Assembly (NCBI GenBank): GCA_914767715.1
Contig: OU612065.1
Location: forward strand, 29,634,001 to 29,698,000
Direction: 5' to 3'
Length of the DNA: 64,000 bases
DNA from: Membranipora membranacea
Taxonomy: Eukaryota > Bryozoa > Gymnolaemata > Cheilostomatida > Membraniporidae
Position 1 is the stretch's first letter. Each line of letters starts with the position of its first letter. Below, one piece after another: positions 39,418 through 51,903 of the stretch. The position numbers and the translations under genes are program-made. A model generated the notes under the pieces. That model saw only the letters and a list, made by a program, of their open reading frames with translations, had not been told where the DNA came from and searched no databases.

Positions 39418-39457
<40 letters not shown>

Positions 39458-39507
39458 GGCCCCTGCGCAAGGATGACACGCAAATTCGTGAAGCGTTCCA
39501 CATTTTT
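39401..39507 (+). ncRNA. RNU6: U6 spliceosomal snRNA, copy 2
   Basis: A full U6 gene: 5' hairpin GTACTTGCTTCGGCAGTAC, ACAGAGA box, AGC triad, 3' stem-loop and T6 terminator at 39503-39508. Against the common GTGCTTGC...GCAGCAC form, both sides of the stem changed (G-C to A-T), so pairing is kept. Promoter spacing is normal. This is probably the functional copy. Confidence 0.95.
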
Positions 39508-40560
39508 TCTTTCAGAAAAAAATCAGACTCAAAAGTTCAAAAAGTCGACATAACAAATAAATTTGACTGTTGGAAAATGAAACTGAACAACTGAACAACA
39601 TCTAGGTAATTATAGTAATAACAGAATAATAAAAGGACAAATTGTAGGAAATGGTGGTGTGCCATACACCTTTGAATATATGCGTAACTGACGTCGTACA
39701 AATTACTCTTAGCATGGGTTAAGATTACCTAGTAAGTATATTAGTGAAATACATTCAGTACACTGTTTACCTTAAACTTCTGTCAACTTATGCTATATAT
39801 TCTATCAAATAATAAAAAAAGTTTTGTAGAGCATCAATCAGGGAAGGTGAGAGACCACCCTCCCTGCATCAATTAACAGTTTGTTGCTGAGATATTTACT
39901 CTTGAGTTGTCTTTTCCTACACAATTATGGGACAACTCATACACTGCTTGTAAAGAACATAAAGGATGGATATTAGAAATTAGGCAATAAACAAACTTCA
40001 AACTTCAAACAGGGTCTTTCTTTTTAGATGAACTGACTTTTAATACCTGGTTCTACAGACCAGGAATTTCTAACATCGACTCTGGAGCAGGAGATTCTTT
40101 AATTAACTGAGTAGTTTATATTGCTGACTTCAGAAATAATTCATTGGAGAACTTCAGTGTCAGAGCAATATTGTCAATATCTCTCGCAGTTCTAGTTGCA
40201 AATGCTTCCCATATTTGGTGTCTTTTATCAATCTAACCGCTGTTTCTATTTGCCCAAACTGAGATGCCAATTAAACATTATCCCTCTTATTGTTATAATT
40301 AACAGGAAAAAGCTCACGGACATTAAACATGGGAAGTTTGTCATTTTTCTTATTGGAAGAAACAATCTGATTTGACGACTTTTTTTAAACAACCTACATA
40401 TCACTTGCATAAAGCTTTTTAGATTTTGAAAATGATAAATAAGAGTAAGAAGCTTTCCTCCAGTAGAACAGGGAGAATTAGTAGAATTAGCCCATATAAA
40501 AAGGAGTATATAAAAGTACCATAGAATGTATGGATGTTATCAATAATAATTACTACAACT

Positions 40561-40608
40561 GTTGAGTTGCAGCCATAAACTCTATAAGTTTATGGTTGCA
40601 GCACTCAA
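40561..40608. repeat. imperfect hairpin next to tRNA-Ser
   Basis: About 20-bp arms (GAGTTGCAGCCATAAAC and an inverted copy with small mismatches) lie just beyond the tRNA terminator. I see no sign of function. Confidence 0.45.
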
Positions 40609-40621
40609 ACAGCAAAATATG

Positions 40622-40703
40622 CGCAGTCGGCAGGATTCGAACCTGCGCGGGCAGAGCCCAATTGATTTCTAGTCAATCGCCTTAACCACTCGGCCACGAC
40701 TGC
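40622..40703 (-). tRNA. tRNA-Ser(AGA)
   Basis: Read on the minus strand, it has a 7-bp acceptor stem GCAGTCG/CGACTGC, discriminator G, a D-arm with the A box TGGCCGAGTGG, anticodon AGA in the loop CTAGAAA, a long variable arm typical of serine tRNAs, and an exact B box GGTTCGAATCC. A T4 terminator follows at 40614-40617. It reads serine UCU (and UCC/UCA by wobble after A-to-I editing). Confidence 0.96.
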
Positions 40704-40994
40704 TGGATGTGTAACGGGGAAGAATTGTATGTTATTATAACTTAGTAATGATTGAGCTGGTCAACTACAACAATTTCTACTATTATCAATTGGAGATTGG
40801 TCGTACATTTTGACCTTGACATAGCTACCCCATCAACGTAAGCAATAGAGGTAAAAAACTGAGGAATCTTCTCAGACATAATTAAATCCTTTGCTGATTA
40901 TCTTGAAACATCTGCCCAATCTGCACTCATATTACAATTTGTATGATTTAAATCCCTTTTAAAGGAGTGAAACTCTCCATTATAAGCATCAATC

Positions 40995-43900
40995 ATGTGG
41001 AAGGTGAAGGAAATAGCTGATAAAGTGTAAGTAAACATTTACTACATAAGTGCCTTCCTACTTTACTGCTGACTTAGTGTGGGAAACGCCTACTAACTAA
41101 GGGAATAATACTATGAATGTTACAATTTTCATTTCAGGGGTGAAAGTGCAATATTAACTTCTTCGGAATGCATTTTATTTCTATTTATGAGCAATTTGTG
41201 CTGGCATGTAAATGGAAAATAGAGGACTAAACTTACTTAATAACAACTAACTAACCTCTCATCTCACACTCACTCAGCTCAGTCACTGCTGCTGCACTCA
41301 TACCAACCACAGGCCAACCAATGAATAGCCCTACCGTGTACTCCAAGGTTTACATACATTTACTTAAATTCACTTAACCAACTTAGTAAGTAACATGACT
41401 CAGCAGTCAACTGAACTCAACCACTACTGTCCTGTCACTCACTCACTGACTGTCACTAGTGACTAGGTCTTTCAACTCTTTGGCCTATATTGCAGCACAT
41501 CAAAGCCAACATCCATTCCATCCCTCACGATGAGCAATCATACAGATGCTATAAGAAAACTCATCATCATATATACTTACTATATACCAAATACCATATA
41601 TATTTATATATATACCATATATAAATCATAGTATACAAAACATTCACTTTCTCCTACTACTCTATCTCTACTTATAACACTATGTGCTAATACATATCGC
41701 TAAATACAAAGAGACTCTCCAGATCTTTCCTCACTTTACTTCAACTATCAACTCAAAAAGTAGTTAGTAGTGTTAGTGGCGCCGGAAAATTAATGCCCTA
41801 TTTCACTCCACGTTCTTCGTTAGCAAGGCGCAGGGATAAAGATCTTTGTATCTAGATTGATAAGTATCATTGGTTAGATTGTGAGTAGTCCAAACCATCT
41901 GCATTTTAAGGAATATTTTCTGTCATATCTATGCAAAGATTACCGGAAGCCTGTTCGCTGAAGCTGGGAAAAAAACATATTAACTTATTTTAAGCTAGAC
42001 CTTTGTATGTAATGTTTAGGGTGGAAACTGACATCATAATTGTGTATTTTGGGATGACATGACTACTTCCTGTTTTCTTATGCGTTCAGAAAAGGCTGTT
42101 AGATTGCCGGATCTGTATTTTTGTAGCGATTTTAGCGACATGCTAAGTGAAAAAAGTTATGTTCGCCGCTTTTCCAATTTCTGTCAAGTCAGTGAAGTTC
42201 GGGCTATGCCGTAAATGCAACTTGGATGGTCAAAGCACCATCCAAGCTAGCTCATTATTATTATAGGTTTTCCTCATTTTTTCCTAGTGTATCCTTGGAT
42301 CACCAATGTTGTCGGAACAACTTAACTATATTGCAGTGGGCTCAGCCTTTTCAATGCATAAAATCACACAAACCCAGTTTTTAGGTTACATTACACAGTT
42401 ATATGTGGAAAGCACAGAAAGTGAGAGACTGTTACAAAAATCTAGCCTTAGTGGATGATATATGCAAATATTATGCATGTCCTGCATTCTTGAGAGCCAC
42501 TTCATTAGTCTATATAATCACCTTGTACCAAATTAAATCATTAGGCTAGTTATGGCATCCTGAAAGTAACTGTGCTTGTAGCAATTATCAATGCTAATTG
42601 ATAGGAACACAAGGGTGTAGGTGTAGTAGCTTGCTTTGTAAGTTAGGGTGAGTGCCCGATGGGAGGTCCTTGGTTCATCAAGCTTTCTTTGATCAAAGAG
42701 TAAGAGACTTTGATCCACTGACAACTCTGATGTTTAGATACAAAAATGCGCACTTAGCCTACTGGCTTGCAAATTAAAATCATATTTACATTACTACTGT
42801 CCTCAAGGGACATTGGCCTAAATTTTAGTCATCTACAAACAATAAAATCAAAATAATCATTATATAATTGCTATCTTGTAGCACCAATGTGGTGATGAAC
42901 TACACAGAACCTGAATCTAAGGTCCGAGAAGCTACCAACGATCAGGCATGGGGGCCTCACGGCTCTCTCATGGCAGAGATATCACAACTCACTAACAGCT
43001 ATGAGGCATTCCCTGAAGTAATGGGAATGTTATGGAAAAGACTGCTACATGAAAATAAGCGAGATTGGCGCCGTGTCTATAAGGTAAACCTTGTAATGTG
43101 GTGCAAAAATTTTAAAAGCCTGTATTAATGCGCTTTGATGAACTTCCTATGAAAGATAAATTGTCTTGATGTCCTGTTCAATTAGATCAAATGGCTTTCC
43201 TAGTTTTGTATGCTGGCTGTAATACAGTGTACCTGTGTGATATGGCATTTGTTTGATGATTGGTGTGGGTAGTGGCGAGTGTAACGTCTTCCCTTCTGGA
43301 TGCCGGCCTCAATTAGTTTCAAATTCACAACATGCACATCATCAACACAATGAGTATACATTGACACATTAATCATGTCTTAATGAGACATAACTAGGCC
43401 TACTATATGACTTGTGCACAGCAATCATACCAAATAAGATTGATGGGATCAAAGTATCATTTGCGCTGTATCGTTGGTCTGGATGTTACCAAATCCACTC
43501 TGGTTGCTTCCCTCCTCGTACAGAGTATGTGTTGTTACAATCAAAGCCATCACTGAATTGGTGGTATAGATAGACTCTTACATTACTTACCATGAAAACA
43601 GCATACTGACCTCCATTCAATAGTTGCCATCAGTCTCCCTATAATGAGGACGTAACCATGGCATATTTGTGGCCGGCTTTCGTGCCATGATCGCCAAAGT
43701 ACTTTTATGCTGTCATTAATCCTGCAATTCGATCACAGAGTAGTGATTCGATCCTTTCTAGTAAATAGTAAATTGTTATTAGTACTGGTGTTTTGTCTTC
43801 TCACTTTACGGAGTGGTTTCTCCCATATGATTACTCTCTCTCCTTTTCAGTCATTATTGCTGTTAGCCTACCTGATTAAGAATGGATCAGAGAGAGTTAT

Positions 43901-46900
43901 TTCTTCCGCCAGAGAACATACATACGACATGAGACAACTTGAGTCATATACATTTACTGATGAACACAACAGAGATCAGGGAGTGAACGGTAAGACAGTG
44001 TTCTCATCAGTCTTGTCTTAGGTGGGGGAGGGTAGTGGTATGAGACCGTTCTCTCCAGAGAACAGGTGATTGGCACCCATAGTTCTCATCAGCCTGGCTC
44101 ATTCTAATCTATGAGTGGTACACCTCATCACTTGTGCAAGTCCATTATTAGCTGGTTTAGCCAAATAATGCTAAACACTCTCTGGCCGTAACAGAGTTTT
44201 TCTATGTCAATTTCGCTACTCTGCGATGTATTGGTCACAACCCCCTTTTTCATTGTTATACGCAGGCGGATCTATAGCTTACCAGTCACTTACTAACGTG
44301 TAGGGGTTTGCTAATCAGCATACTGCTTTCGTATCAGCCTGTATAGTGTGCCCATCTTATTCTCATTAACAACTAAACGGGTATCAAATAGAAAATAGCG
44401 TCCCCACTACAAATCTTTCCTCATAAATGATTGGTCTGAGCCCTACCTTGTGGGACTTAATATAACCCAATAGTGATTCTCGTTTAATTTTTCTTGTTTC
44501 CAGCTTGGGGTCAGGTATACAATAATAAACTCTACTCTTCATGGGCTTTGAGCGCACTAATTATGGTTTTTATGTCTGGGTATACAGTTTGTAGAGTAGG
44601 GAAAGCATGCTACTTAGATACAGACCTGACATGCACATTGTTTGTCATTGAGTAGTGAATTCGCTAGACAAGACAAGGCTGATAGGATGATTGGTATGAA
44701 GGTTAGACAATATGGAAAAGAAGGCACTATTCTATCATGTCTGGCTTTGCTGCATGAAATCACTTTGCCAAGTATTGTAACAGCAAGTTTATATCAGGAT
44801 TATTTCGCTATTATTGTAGTCAGGACCAAAGTCAAAGAAATTTTAGAATTACTGACAGACGATGAACGGCTAAGAGATGAACGTAAAAAGTCCAGAAAAC
44901 TAAAAGATAAATATGTCGGAGTGTCTGGTGGTGGAATGGGTGAGTGCTGCAACGCTCCACTTATTCATATGTTCGTCAACATGCAATTACTGGTCAGATA
45001 GTATTCCCTGGTAAAGAATGACCTGTGTGAGGTCTAAAATATGGAATAGTTGTATTGGGCCAGTACAAAATCTATGTTTATGAAAAGGCATATAAGCCGC
45101 TGAATTCCCATAAGAACACTCAGTATTAATGCAAGCTTCCGCTCCTTAGCTTTATTAATTTAATACTAGGCGCGGCTCTGTATTAGAATTTCACAGCTTC
45201 TGAGTGTGTGAGGATACGCCTTCACTATAAATATAGACTAGAAATCATTATTCATTATCACCTCAGTATCGCCGTGCTGGGGTTGATGGAAAAACATGTT
45301 AGCTGTTGATTAGCATGGTTCCAGGGCTAGGCCTATATGTGGAAAAACTTGACGGGATTCTGAGCCTCTGTAGCGACATCCCGTCTAGGCTTGGTTTTTC
45401 AAAGATAGTTTTAGGCCTGGTCATCTTTTCTAAAAGTGTTGTATTTTGTTATTGCATGTCTTTAAGGGAAGGACATTGTGACATAGGGAATATTTCCTTT
45501 TTAGTCTCATTTCAATCTCTGAAAAGCGTGATTTGTTACTGGTTTATATATCTTTGCAGATGACGGGTACGGTTATAGTAGTGGTGGTGGCGGCAGCAGT
45601 GGGGGATTCGGAGGTGGATCTCGGTCTAGGATGGACGATATGGATAGTTTTGGTGCGAGGAACAGAAGGATGAACCCAGTAGAGGAAGCATTTGATAAAG
45701 CAACTAGCACAGTCAAAGAAATGTGGAACAATCGAAGTAGAAGAAATTATGATAGCGGAGGACCAGGCGGCAACTATGGGTAAGATTTTCAGGTGTTCCT
45801 TGTGTATAATAGCAAACAAGGTTTGGTTTCTAGACATAATGTTGGCTTGAGGTTTCACTGTCGTAGTATACAGGAAAATTTCAGTTATATATATATTAGT
45901 TTTATAATATTGAATATTGAGTGGCGGCAGTGGCAAAAATTTCTGCCTATGAATTCTTTTTAAGTGCCAGTGCCTGCGGGTAGTATCTGAATGTCATGGA
46001 AAATCATTGATAAGATGAAACGTTGGGTGGTTGTTCATGGTTTGCATGCTACCTGTTGGAGGACTTCTTAAACCGAAATTCAGCGGATTTCAGCTCCTAC
46101 TGGTACTGTTCTTATGATGTATTATTCACTCCTCTATGACTGAGTAACCTTTGATAATTTTGGTGTTGTAGTGATGATTTCCACGATGATTATGATAGTC
46201 ACAGAAGCCCCACACACAGTAGTAGCGGGTACAAGGATGATTACGATGACTTTGGCTCCCCAACTAACAACACAAAAAGTTTGTCTGCTCGGCAAAATAG
46301 TTACACTTCTTCACCTTATACTAGAAAAGTAAGTTTGTCATTCGCAGAATCAATATCAAGTCTCACATAATTAATGGGAAACATACAGTTTGCAATAACA
46401 AGCTTTTTTTGGCTGTGATACGGAGTCTTGCACCAAGTCTGTAATCGAGAAAATGCATTAGCAAAGTGTGAGTTGTCAGTGCATTGAGAGAGACTGGTGG
46501 GGGACTATAGAATCAAAATCAAGGCGACAATCAGTATCAGCAGAATACTAGAATTAGACAGTTTTCTGAGCTCTTATTTATCCCTCAATTCGGAGTTGTC
46601 CTCTCTCCAGTTTGGTACTTTTAACCCACGTCGCATAGGAGAAACCTGTTGAAAGAGGGTTATCTTGAAAACCGCTAATGTCAGGATAAAAATGATTTTC
46701 GATACAGAGTCTGCATCATTGAAAACCATGTGAGACAGAGTTTCCAAAGCATTGGAGGCTTGAATGTTGATAAATCTTAATTTTAGTGGCGAAACTCATG
46801 AAAAATTCTGTAAAATTGTCCGCAAAACAGGCAGAAAATGCTATAATTGACTATCCAAATACTAAAATTATTTCCCAAACTATGTCGATAGGAGTTTTCA

Positions 46901-49900
46901 ATGTTGCAGATTCTGAATCATAAATAATTTTTATCCTATTATAAGCGGATTTCAAGATAACCCTCTTTTCAGCACGTTTTTCCTATGCGGCGTGGGTTAA
47001 AAGTACCAAACTGGAGAGAGGACAACGCCAAATTGAGGCCTAAATCGGAGCTCAGAAAACTGTCTGTTAACACATTGGGCCATCCTCAGTTGAGATGTTG
47101 GTATGAAAACAAAATAGAGTTCATTCTGTGAACTAGGACTAATTGGGGACTGCCAAATTGGCTCGTCTGCATATGATAACATAAGATGAAGACTGAGGTC
47201 ACTGTATTTGCCCATGAAAAAGACATTGCCAATAAAATACCCTTAATTCGTGAGTATTCACAAGGAAAAGAAGGATGAAACTTTCGAATTTCAAAGAATT
47301 GCAAATTACTCTACATATTTGAGTTTTGAAAACTTTTCAGAATTTTGCCCTGTCATGGGAGGAAATTGCAATGGATTTAAGTTTTCCTGACTGCACTAGC
47401 AACTACTGAATTTCCTTGATACAACAAGCCGTCCAACAATCTCAGATCTTAGACGGGATATTACGAAATAATGAGTAAAACAGTTTGCAGCCCATGTCGA
47501 GTCATCAGTACTACTTGACTGCCCATCTTGTATTTGCTCTTAATCTTGAGTTTGATACTGGCTAGTAACTTGAACTGATAACCCTGTTCAAACAATGCCA
47601 CCTCTTAGATAGCGGCCCCGATCATAACTTGTGTGTAAATACCTAGGGCTGGATTGTATCACAGAGTAAGGATTGTGATTGTATTATGAAAATTGACCTC
47701 AATGGTGTGGCAGCAAAAACAATGAATGGATTTCAGCAGATGATCTAATAACCATTAGATATCATATTGATCATATTGCGATCTCTGCAGGTTGAGCTTC
47801 ACAGGTGGTGTCCGAGTTTGATATGCCAAGCCCTAAAAATGGCATATTACTTGTCATGTTTTGTCAGTATAGCCATGCTGGGTATTGACTGCTAATCTTT
47901 GTATGAAATGACCAGTCCGTTGTATACCGAAAGCATGAGTATCGGGACTTGCTCCTGAAGAATAGACAATGGCTTTCCTACCACATGGTGAGATTAGGAA
48001 CCATAGCTCTCTGTAAATGTGTGGAATACAAAGTAGAATAGCAATCCTATTTCTTTGCTTTAGGCTAAAGAATTTGGCGACGATGATGACGATGATTTTA
48101 ATCCCCGTGGTTCTAAGCGTGCCACAAATGGTGCTTCTTCTCAAAAAAATACTAGTAAAGGTATGTCAGAAAGTGTAACTAGGTGCCAACTATCGATGTG
48201 TATGTCCTACACTAACTTGGCATTTTGGTTAAATCTAGGATGTGATGGCAAATTGTGATATAGGAGGCCAGCATTGTGTGACAAATCATTTTAGAGCATT
48301 GCATGTCACCAAGGTAGATGAACTTATGTGAGTACTCTCATTTTTTTCTACAATGATGTTTTTTTTTACCAAATATCTGTCCTTTCACATTGCAGATAAT
48401 GATTTTGCTGACTTTTCAAAGTTTGGAGATGATTCTAGTAGTCCACAGTAAGTATGAGTCGATCTGTTTAAAATAAGTGGTTGAATTCTAGACTAAGGTT
48501 AGATCATTTGTTGGTGAACCATGCCACCTATAGCTGCACCTATGATGAACTGTCAAGACAATAACCTAGTTGTCATGTAGGGATTAGCTTACACTGGCAG
48601 CTGTAATGAAGAAGTACTCCTTGCTGTAATAGTCAAAATTATTTGATGTTTATCCTGTTCCTATTTTAGGCAGGGCGAGTTTGCCGACTTTGAGTCTGCT
48701 AGTTTTCCCTCACCACCCTCAGGGCCAAGTAGTCCCACAGCGGCAGCACCTATACATGCTGCTGTATCTCCGGCAGCACCTAAACAGAATACTAACCTGA
48801 TAGATGATCTATCTGGCCTATCACTTAACAGCACTACTAATGTAAGTAGATTACCATTCTAATGATACAGTAGAGTCTACTTCTGCTCCTGCTACGGTTA
48901 TCAGTAGTTGAGCTGTCAATCCTTAAGTATCTTAACCTAGAATTGAAAATATTGATAATCTTTGATTCAGTCTTTGCTTTGCTTCCCGACTTGAAATTTT
49001 CACGTTTGGGGTCATTCGTCGAGAACTTGGCAAAGTCTGTATAATTTATTTATGATTCAATGTTGGAAGTTGCAGAGTTGAATATAGCATGATTTGAAAA
49101 GCAATGATGAGAATTATAGATTTCCAGTCTTGTATCTAACAATCCCAGATGTTACTTTCTTATTGTAGACTACAGCCACAAATAATCAACAGTCCAATGC
49201 TCACCTTATGATGGGAGGAGGTGATTTGTTTTCCATGTCAAATAACTCTTCAACTAATAGTGGGAATACCTCATTGATGGGAGGAAACCCTCCGATGATG
49301 GGAGGTAACCCTCCTATGATGGGTGGGAGTACCCCTATGATGGGAGGGAATCCTCCAATGATGGCTGGAAACCCAACCATGATGTCTGGAAATCCTCCAC
49401 TTATGTCAAACAACAGTGGAATGATGATGTCACAGCCAATGCAGCCTAATAATAACAGTAGTATGATGATGAGCATGGCACACTCACAGTCAATGCCTAT
49501 GTCTATGAACAGCTCAAACAAACCTATCATGTCTCAGTCAAACTCTAATCAACAGGTGAAGTTCTTACTGTGTTCCCCGTCAAATTGTTCTCATCTTCTA
49601 TTGCTCAACAATAATGCTATATATATTGGCCAACTAAAGCAATATAAAATCTTATCATCATAACTAGAAGATACAATTTGTTCACCGTTAGTAATAAAGC
49701 TTTGGTAAACACTTTTTGAGGTCTGACTTATTGAGCTCCTTCTAAAAAATATATTATTTCTATTTATTCAAGTGGAAAAATCCTGATGTATTGCACTGTG
49801 AAAATCAACCACTCAAGTTTGGTTCCCTGTACTTACTAATTTTATATATGATTCCCATCTCACCCATTTAATTTCCCTAACCCCGAACCTATTGTTTACA

Positions 49901-50925
49901 TTGTAGATGGGTTCAACATGGAACAGTGCAGGTGGCAACGTTAATATAAATTTGGACAATCTTGGTAAAGGTCCACAAAAAGTTATTTCTCCCAGCATGA
50001 ATCAGCTTGCTCGTAAGTAAAACTTCTGTAACTTTCATTTATTTTTACATACAAACTGATATTATTTTTACATACAAACTGATATTTGATGAGAATTTTA
50101 AATTTGAATGGCCACTCGTTACATCGGTCTAGGAGTTGTAGAATTGACACACAATTGATGACATTTGGGAGGATAACTCTCGTATGAAAAGTGATGTGTT
50201 GCCCATTTGCCAACGTTGGTCACATAATGGCCAATGAAGAAGTTTCCAGGCATGCTGTTTTTAGATTTGACCCCAATATGGCTCTAATAATCACTTAATA
50301 TAGGGTGATTGATCCATATGGTCTCTCAATTTCGCTTTTTTCATTATAGATCAACCAGTTATGAATGCTCAGCCAATGATGATGCCTCAACAGATGAATA
50401 CTGGCGGTATGATGGGCGGTCAGCAGGGAATGATGAGTCAGCAGCAGCAGGGTATGATGGGCGGAGGGCAGCCTATGATGGGCGGACAGCAGGGAATGAT
50501 GGGCGGTATGGGTATGATGGGACAGCAGCCAAATATGGGCATGTCAGGAGGAATGGGCATGGTGGGAGGTGAGTAGTTTTGAGACTATATACAGCCATAG
50601 AGGGATTTTACACTAACATATATGAGAACACTATGTATAAAACCCATATTTCACACATAAAATCAATGCTAAATTATATACAACAGATACTATGAGCGCC
50701 TACTGAGAGAGGACAAATGTTTTTTTAGAATGGGATGAAACCAGCTATGTATGTCTCCATTAACATTCTTGTAACTGAAGGTAATTTTTGGAACTCCTTT
50801 ATTTTCCAGGTATGGGAATGCAACAGCAACAGCCCTCCTATAACCAACAAAGTCAAGCGCAAACTCCGCAGCAAAAGGCGATGCAGCAGAGGGCGGACAA
50901 TGCCTTTGCAGGGCTAGGTTTTTAG
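40995..50925 (+). CDS. CLINT1: CLINT1 / epsinR, clathrin interactor 1
   Basis: CLINT1 is an ENTH-domain adaptor linking clathrin and AP-1 to SNAREs at the trans-Golgi and endosomes. Thirteen exons join in phase: 40995-41026, 42882-43083, 43851-43989, 44820-44939, 45560-45779, 46172-46328, 48064-48160, 48396-48447, 48670-48841, 49169-49555, 49907-50012, 50350-50568 and 50810-50925, giving 672 residues (human 625). The ENTH domain (about 1-160) is clear: MWKVKEIADK, ESKVREATND, NKRDWRRVYK, LLAYLIKNGSERVI and KDKYVGVS. Then come a Gly/Ser-rich linker, acidic DFADF-type motifs (DNDFADFSKFGD, GEFADFES) suited to adaptor-ear binding, and a Met/Gly/Asn/Gln-rich tail with repeated PMMGG units, like the Met-rich tail of human CLINT1. 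A poly(A) signal lies at 51637-51642. Confidence 0.95.
46555..47066. mobile_element. TAGACAG-end MITE, copy 1 (CLINT1 intron 6)
   Basis: The 512-bp element starts TAGACAGTTTTCTGAGCTC and ends with the inverted sequence. Terminal inverted repeats run well over 100 bp, containing TTTGGTACTTTTAACCCACG. The TA at the ends fits a Tc1/mariner-type TA target. It has no transposase. Confidence 0.85.
50045..50086 (+). repeat. short tandem duplication in a CLINT1 intron
   Basis: Two adjacent copies of ATTTTTACATACAAACTGAT, a simple local duplication. Confidence 0.6.
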
Positions 50926-51903
50926 AATAGAAATTGATAAGAACTTGTCGTCAGTAATGGATGATTTCTGAGATGCAAAAACTTTCTCAGCGATACAAAC
51001 CAAACAAGTGATCTGTATGTTTGTAGCATTTTTGTTGCGGGTGTATGATTTGTTCAATTAACAGGGGCCACATTTTTCCGAGATGCATTATGATTTACTA
51101 GTATGTATGTATGATGACCTACTTGCAAAACTAGCAAAATTAGTAAAGTATTTTAACTTATTTTTGTGATGAATTTTAATTCTTCCATTTTATATGATAG
51201 GAATAACATGACAACATTGATGAAATTCTCTTTTTTCTTGATTGTGCCGACTTCAACTATAACAAGCTCTTGTTGTTAGCCTTGAGTATAGCAAAGAATG
51301 GTATTGAATTATTTTTATATTTGGAGATTTTATGCTCTCCATGTCCATTTTTTCAAATAATTCCACATTCACTTTCGATATTCTCAAATTTATGGTATCC
51401 CGCAGTCAATGATGATGATTCAGTAAGTTGCAAAACTCTTTTTCCATACTCATACCATACTACATATTTTATGTATGCTATTACCAGTGTCAATGAAGTC
51501 CATGAAAGCTACTTAACAACATATTTTCTACAATATATTGGTGTATAAATTAGTAATATACGCATTCATTAATGCTTTCCATTGCTAAGGGTTGAGAATA
51601 TCTATACAATTAAAAACTATACAGTTTGGATGAGACAATAAAGAGTATGTACAGTTTAAAAAGTAGTGCAAAGAAAAACTTTGAAAATTATTTCAACTTG
51701 AATGCATCTCCCCAAGACTAAAAAGAAAAAAGATTTTATCGCACAGTTTTGCTGAGCAATTAAAAACTAAAACCAGCAAAAGAGTTCATTGTCAGCTCAA
51801 TATCTAACTTATCAATCTGCAGATAAACACAGAATATTACCGGTGTGTAAGTTTATAAAATAAATCGCTACCTAATTCATGAGATTTTGTCTTCACTAGA
51901 TAA
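50926..51903. other. convergent 3' ends of CLINT1 and CENP-A
   Basis: CLINT1 3' UTR runs from 50926 to the poly(A) signal near 51640. The CENP-A 3' UTR must end from the other side within the last few hundred bases. I see no other gene. Confidence 0.55.

Larger units (their letters stand above)
37480..39930 (+). repeat. tandem duplication of a 1.55-kb U6-containing unit
   Basis: Segments before each U6 gene (starting AATCCTGTCTAAT, then ATTACCATCTAT and CACTTTCACCAGCGTACT) and after it (GTGCCATACACC, then AGCATGGGTTAA and TTACCTAGT) recur in the same order 1.55 kb apart. Flanks have diverged by substitutions and small indels, while the U6 bodies are almost identical. Confidence 0.8.

Noticed and set aside
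37811-39594. Open frames across both U6 genes
   Set aside because: They are short frames read through conserved snRNA sequence; the RNA genes explain them.
46997-47304. Frames inside the TAGACAG element as a possible transposase
   Set aside because: They are short, differ among the three copies and show no catalytic motif; the element is non-autonomous.
49201-49530. Minus-strand Gly/Pro/Ile-rich frame with apparent repeats
   Set aside because: It mirrors the PMMGG repeats of CLINT1 on the other strand.
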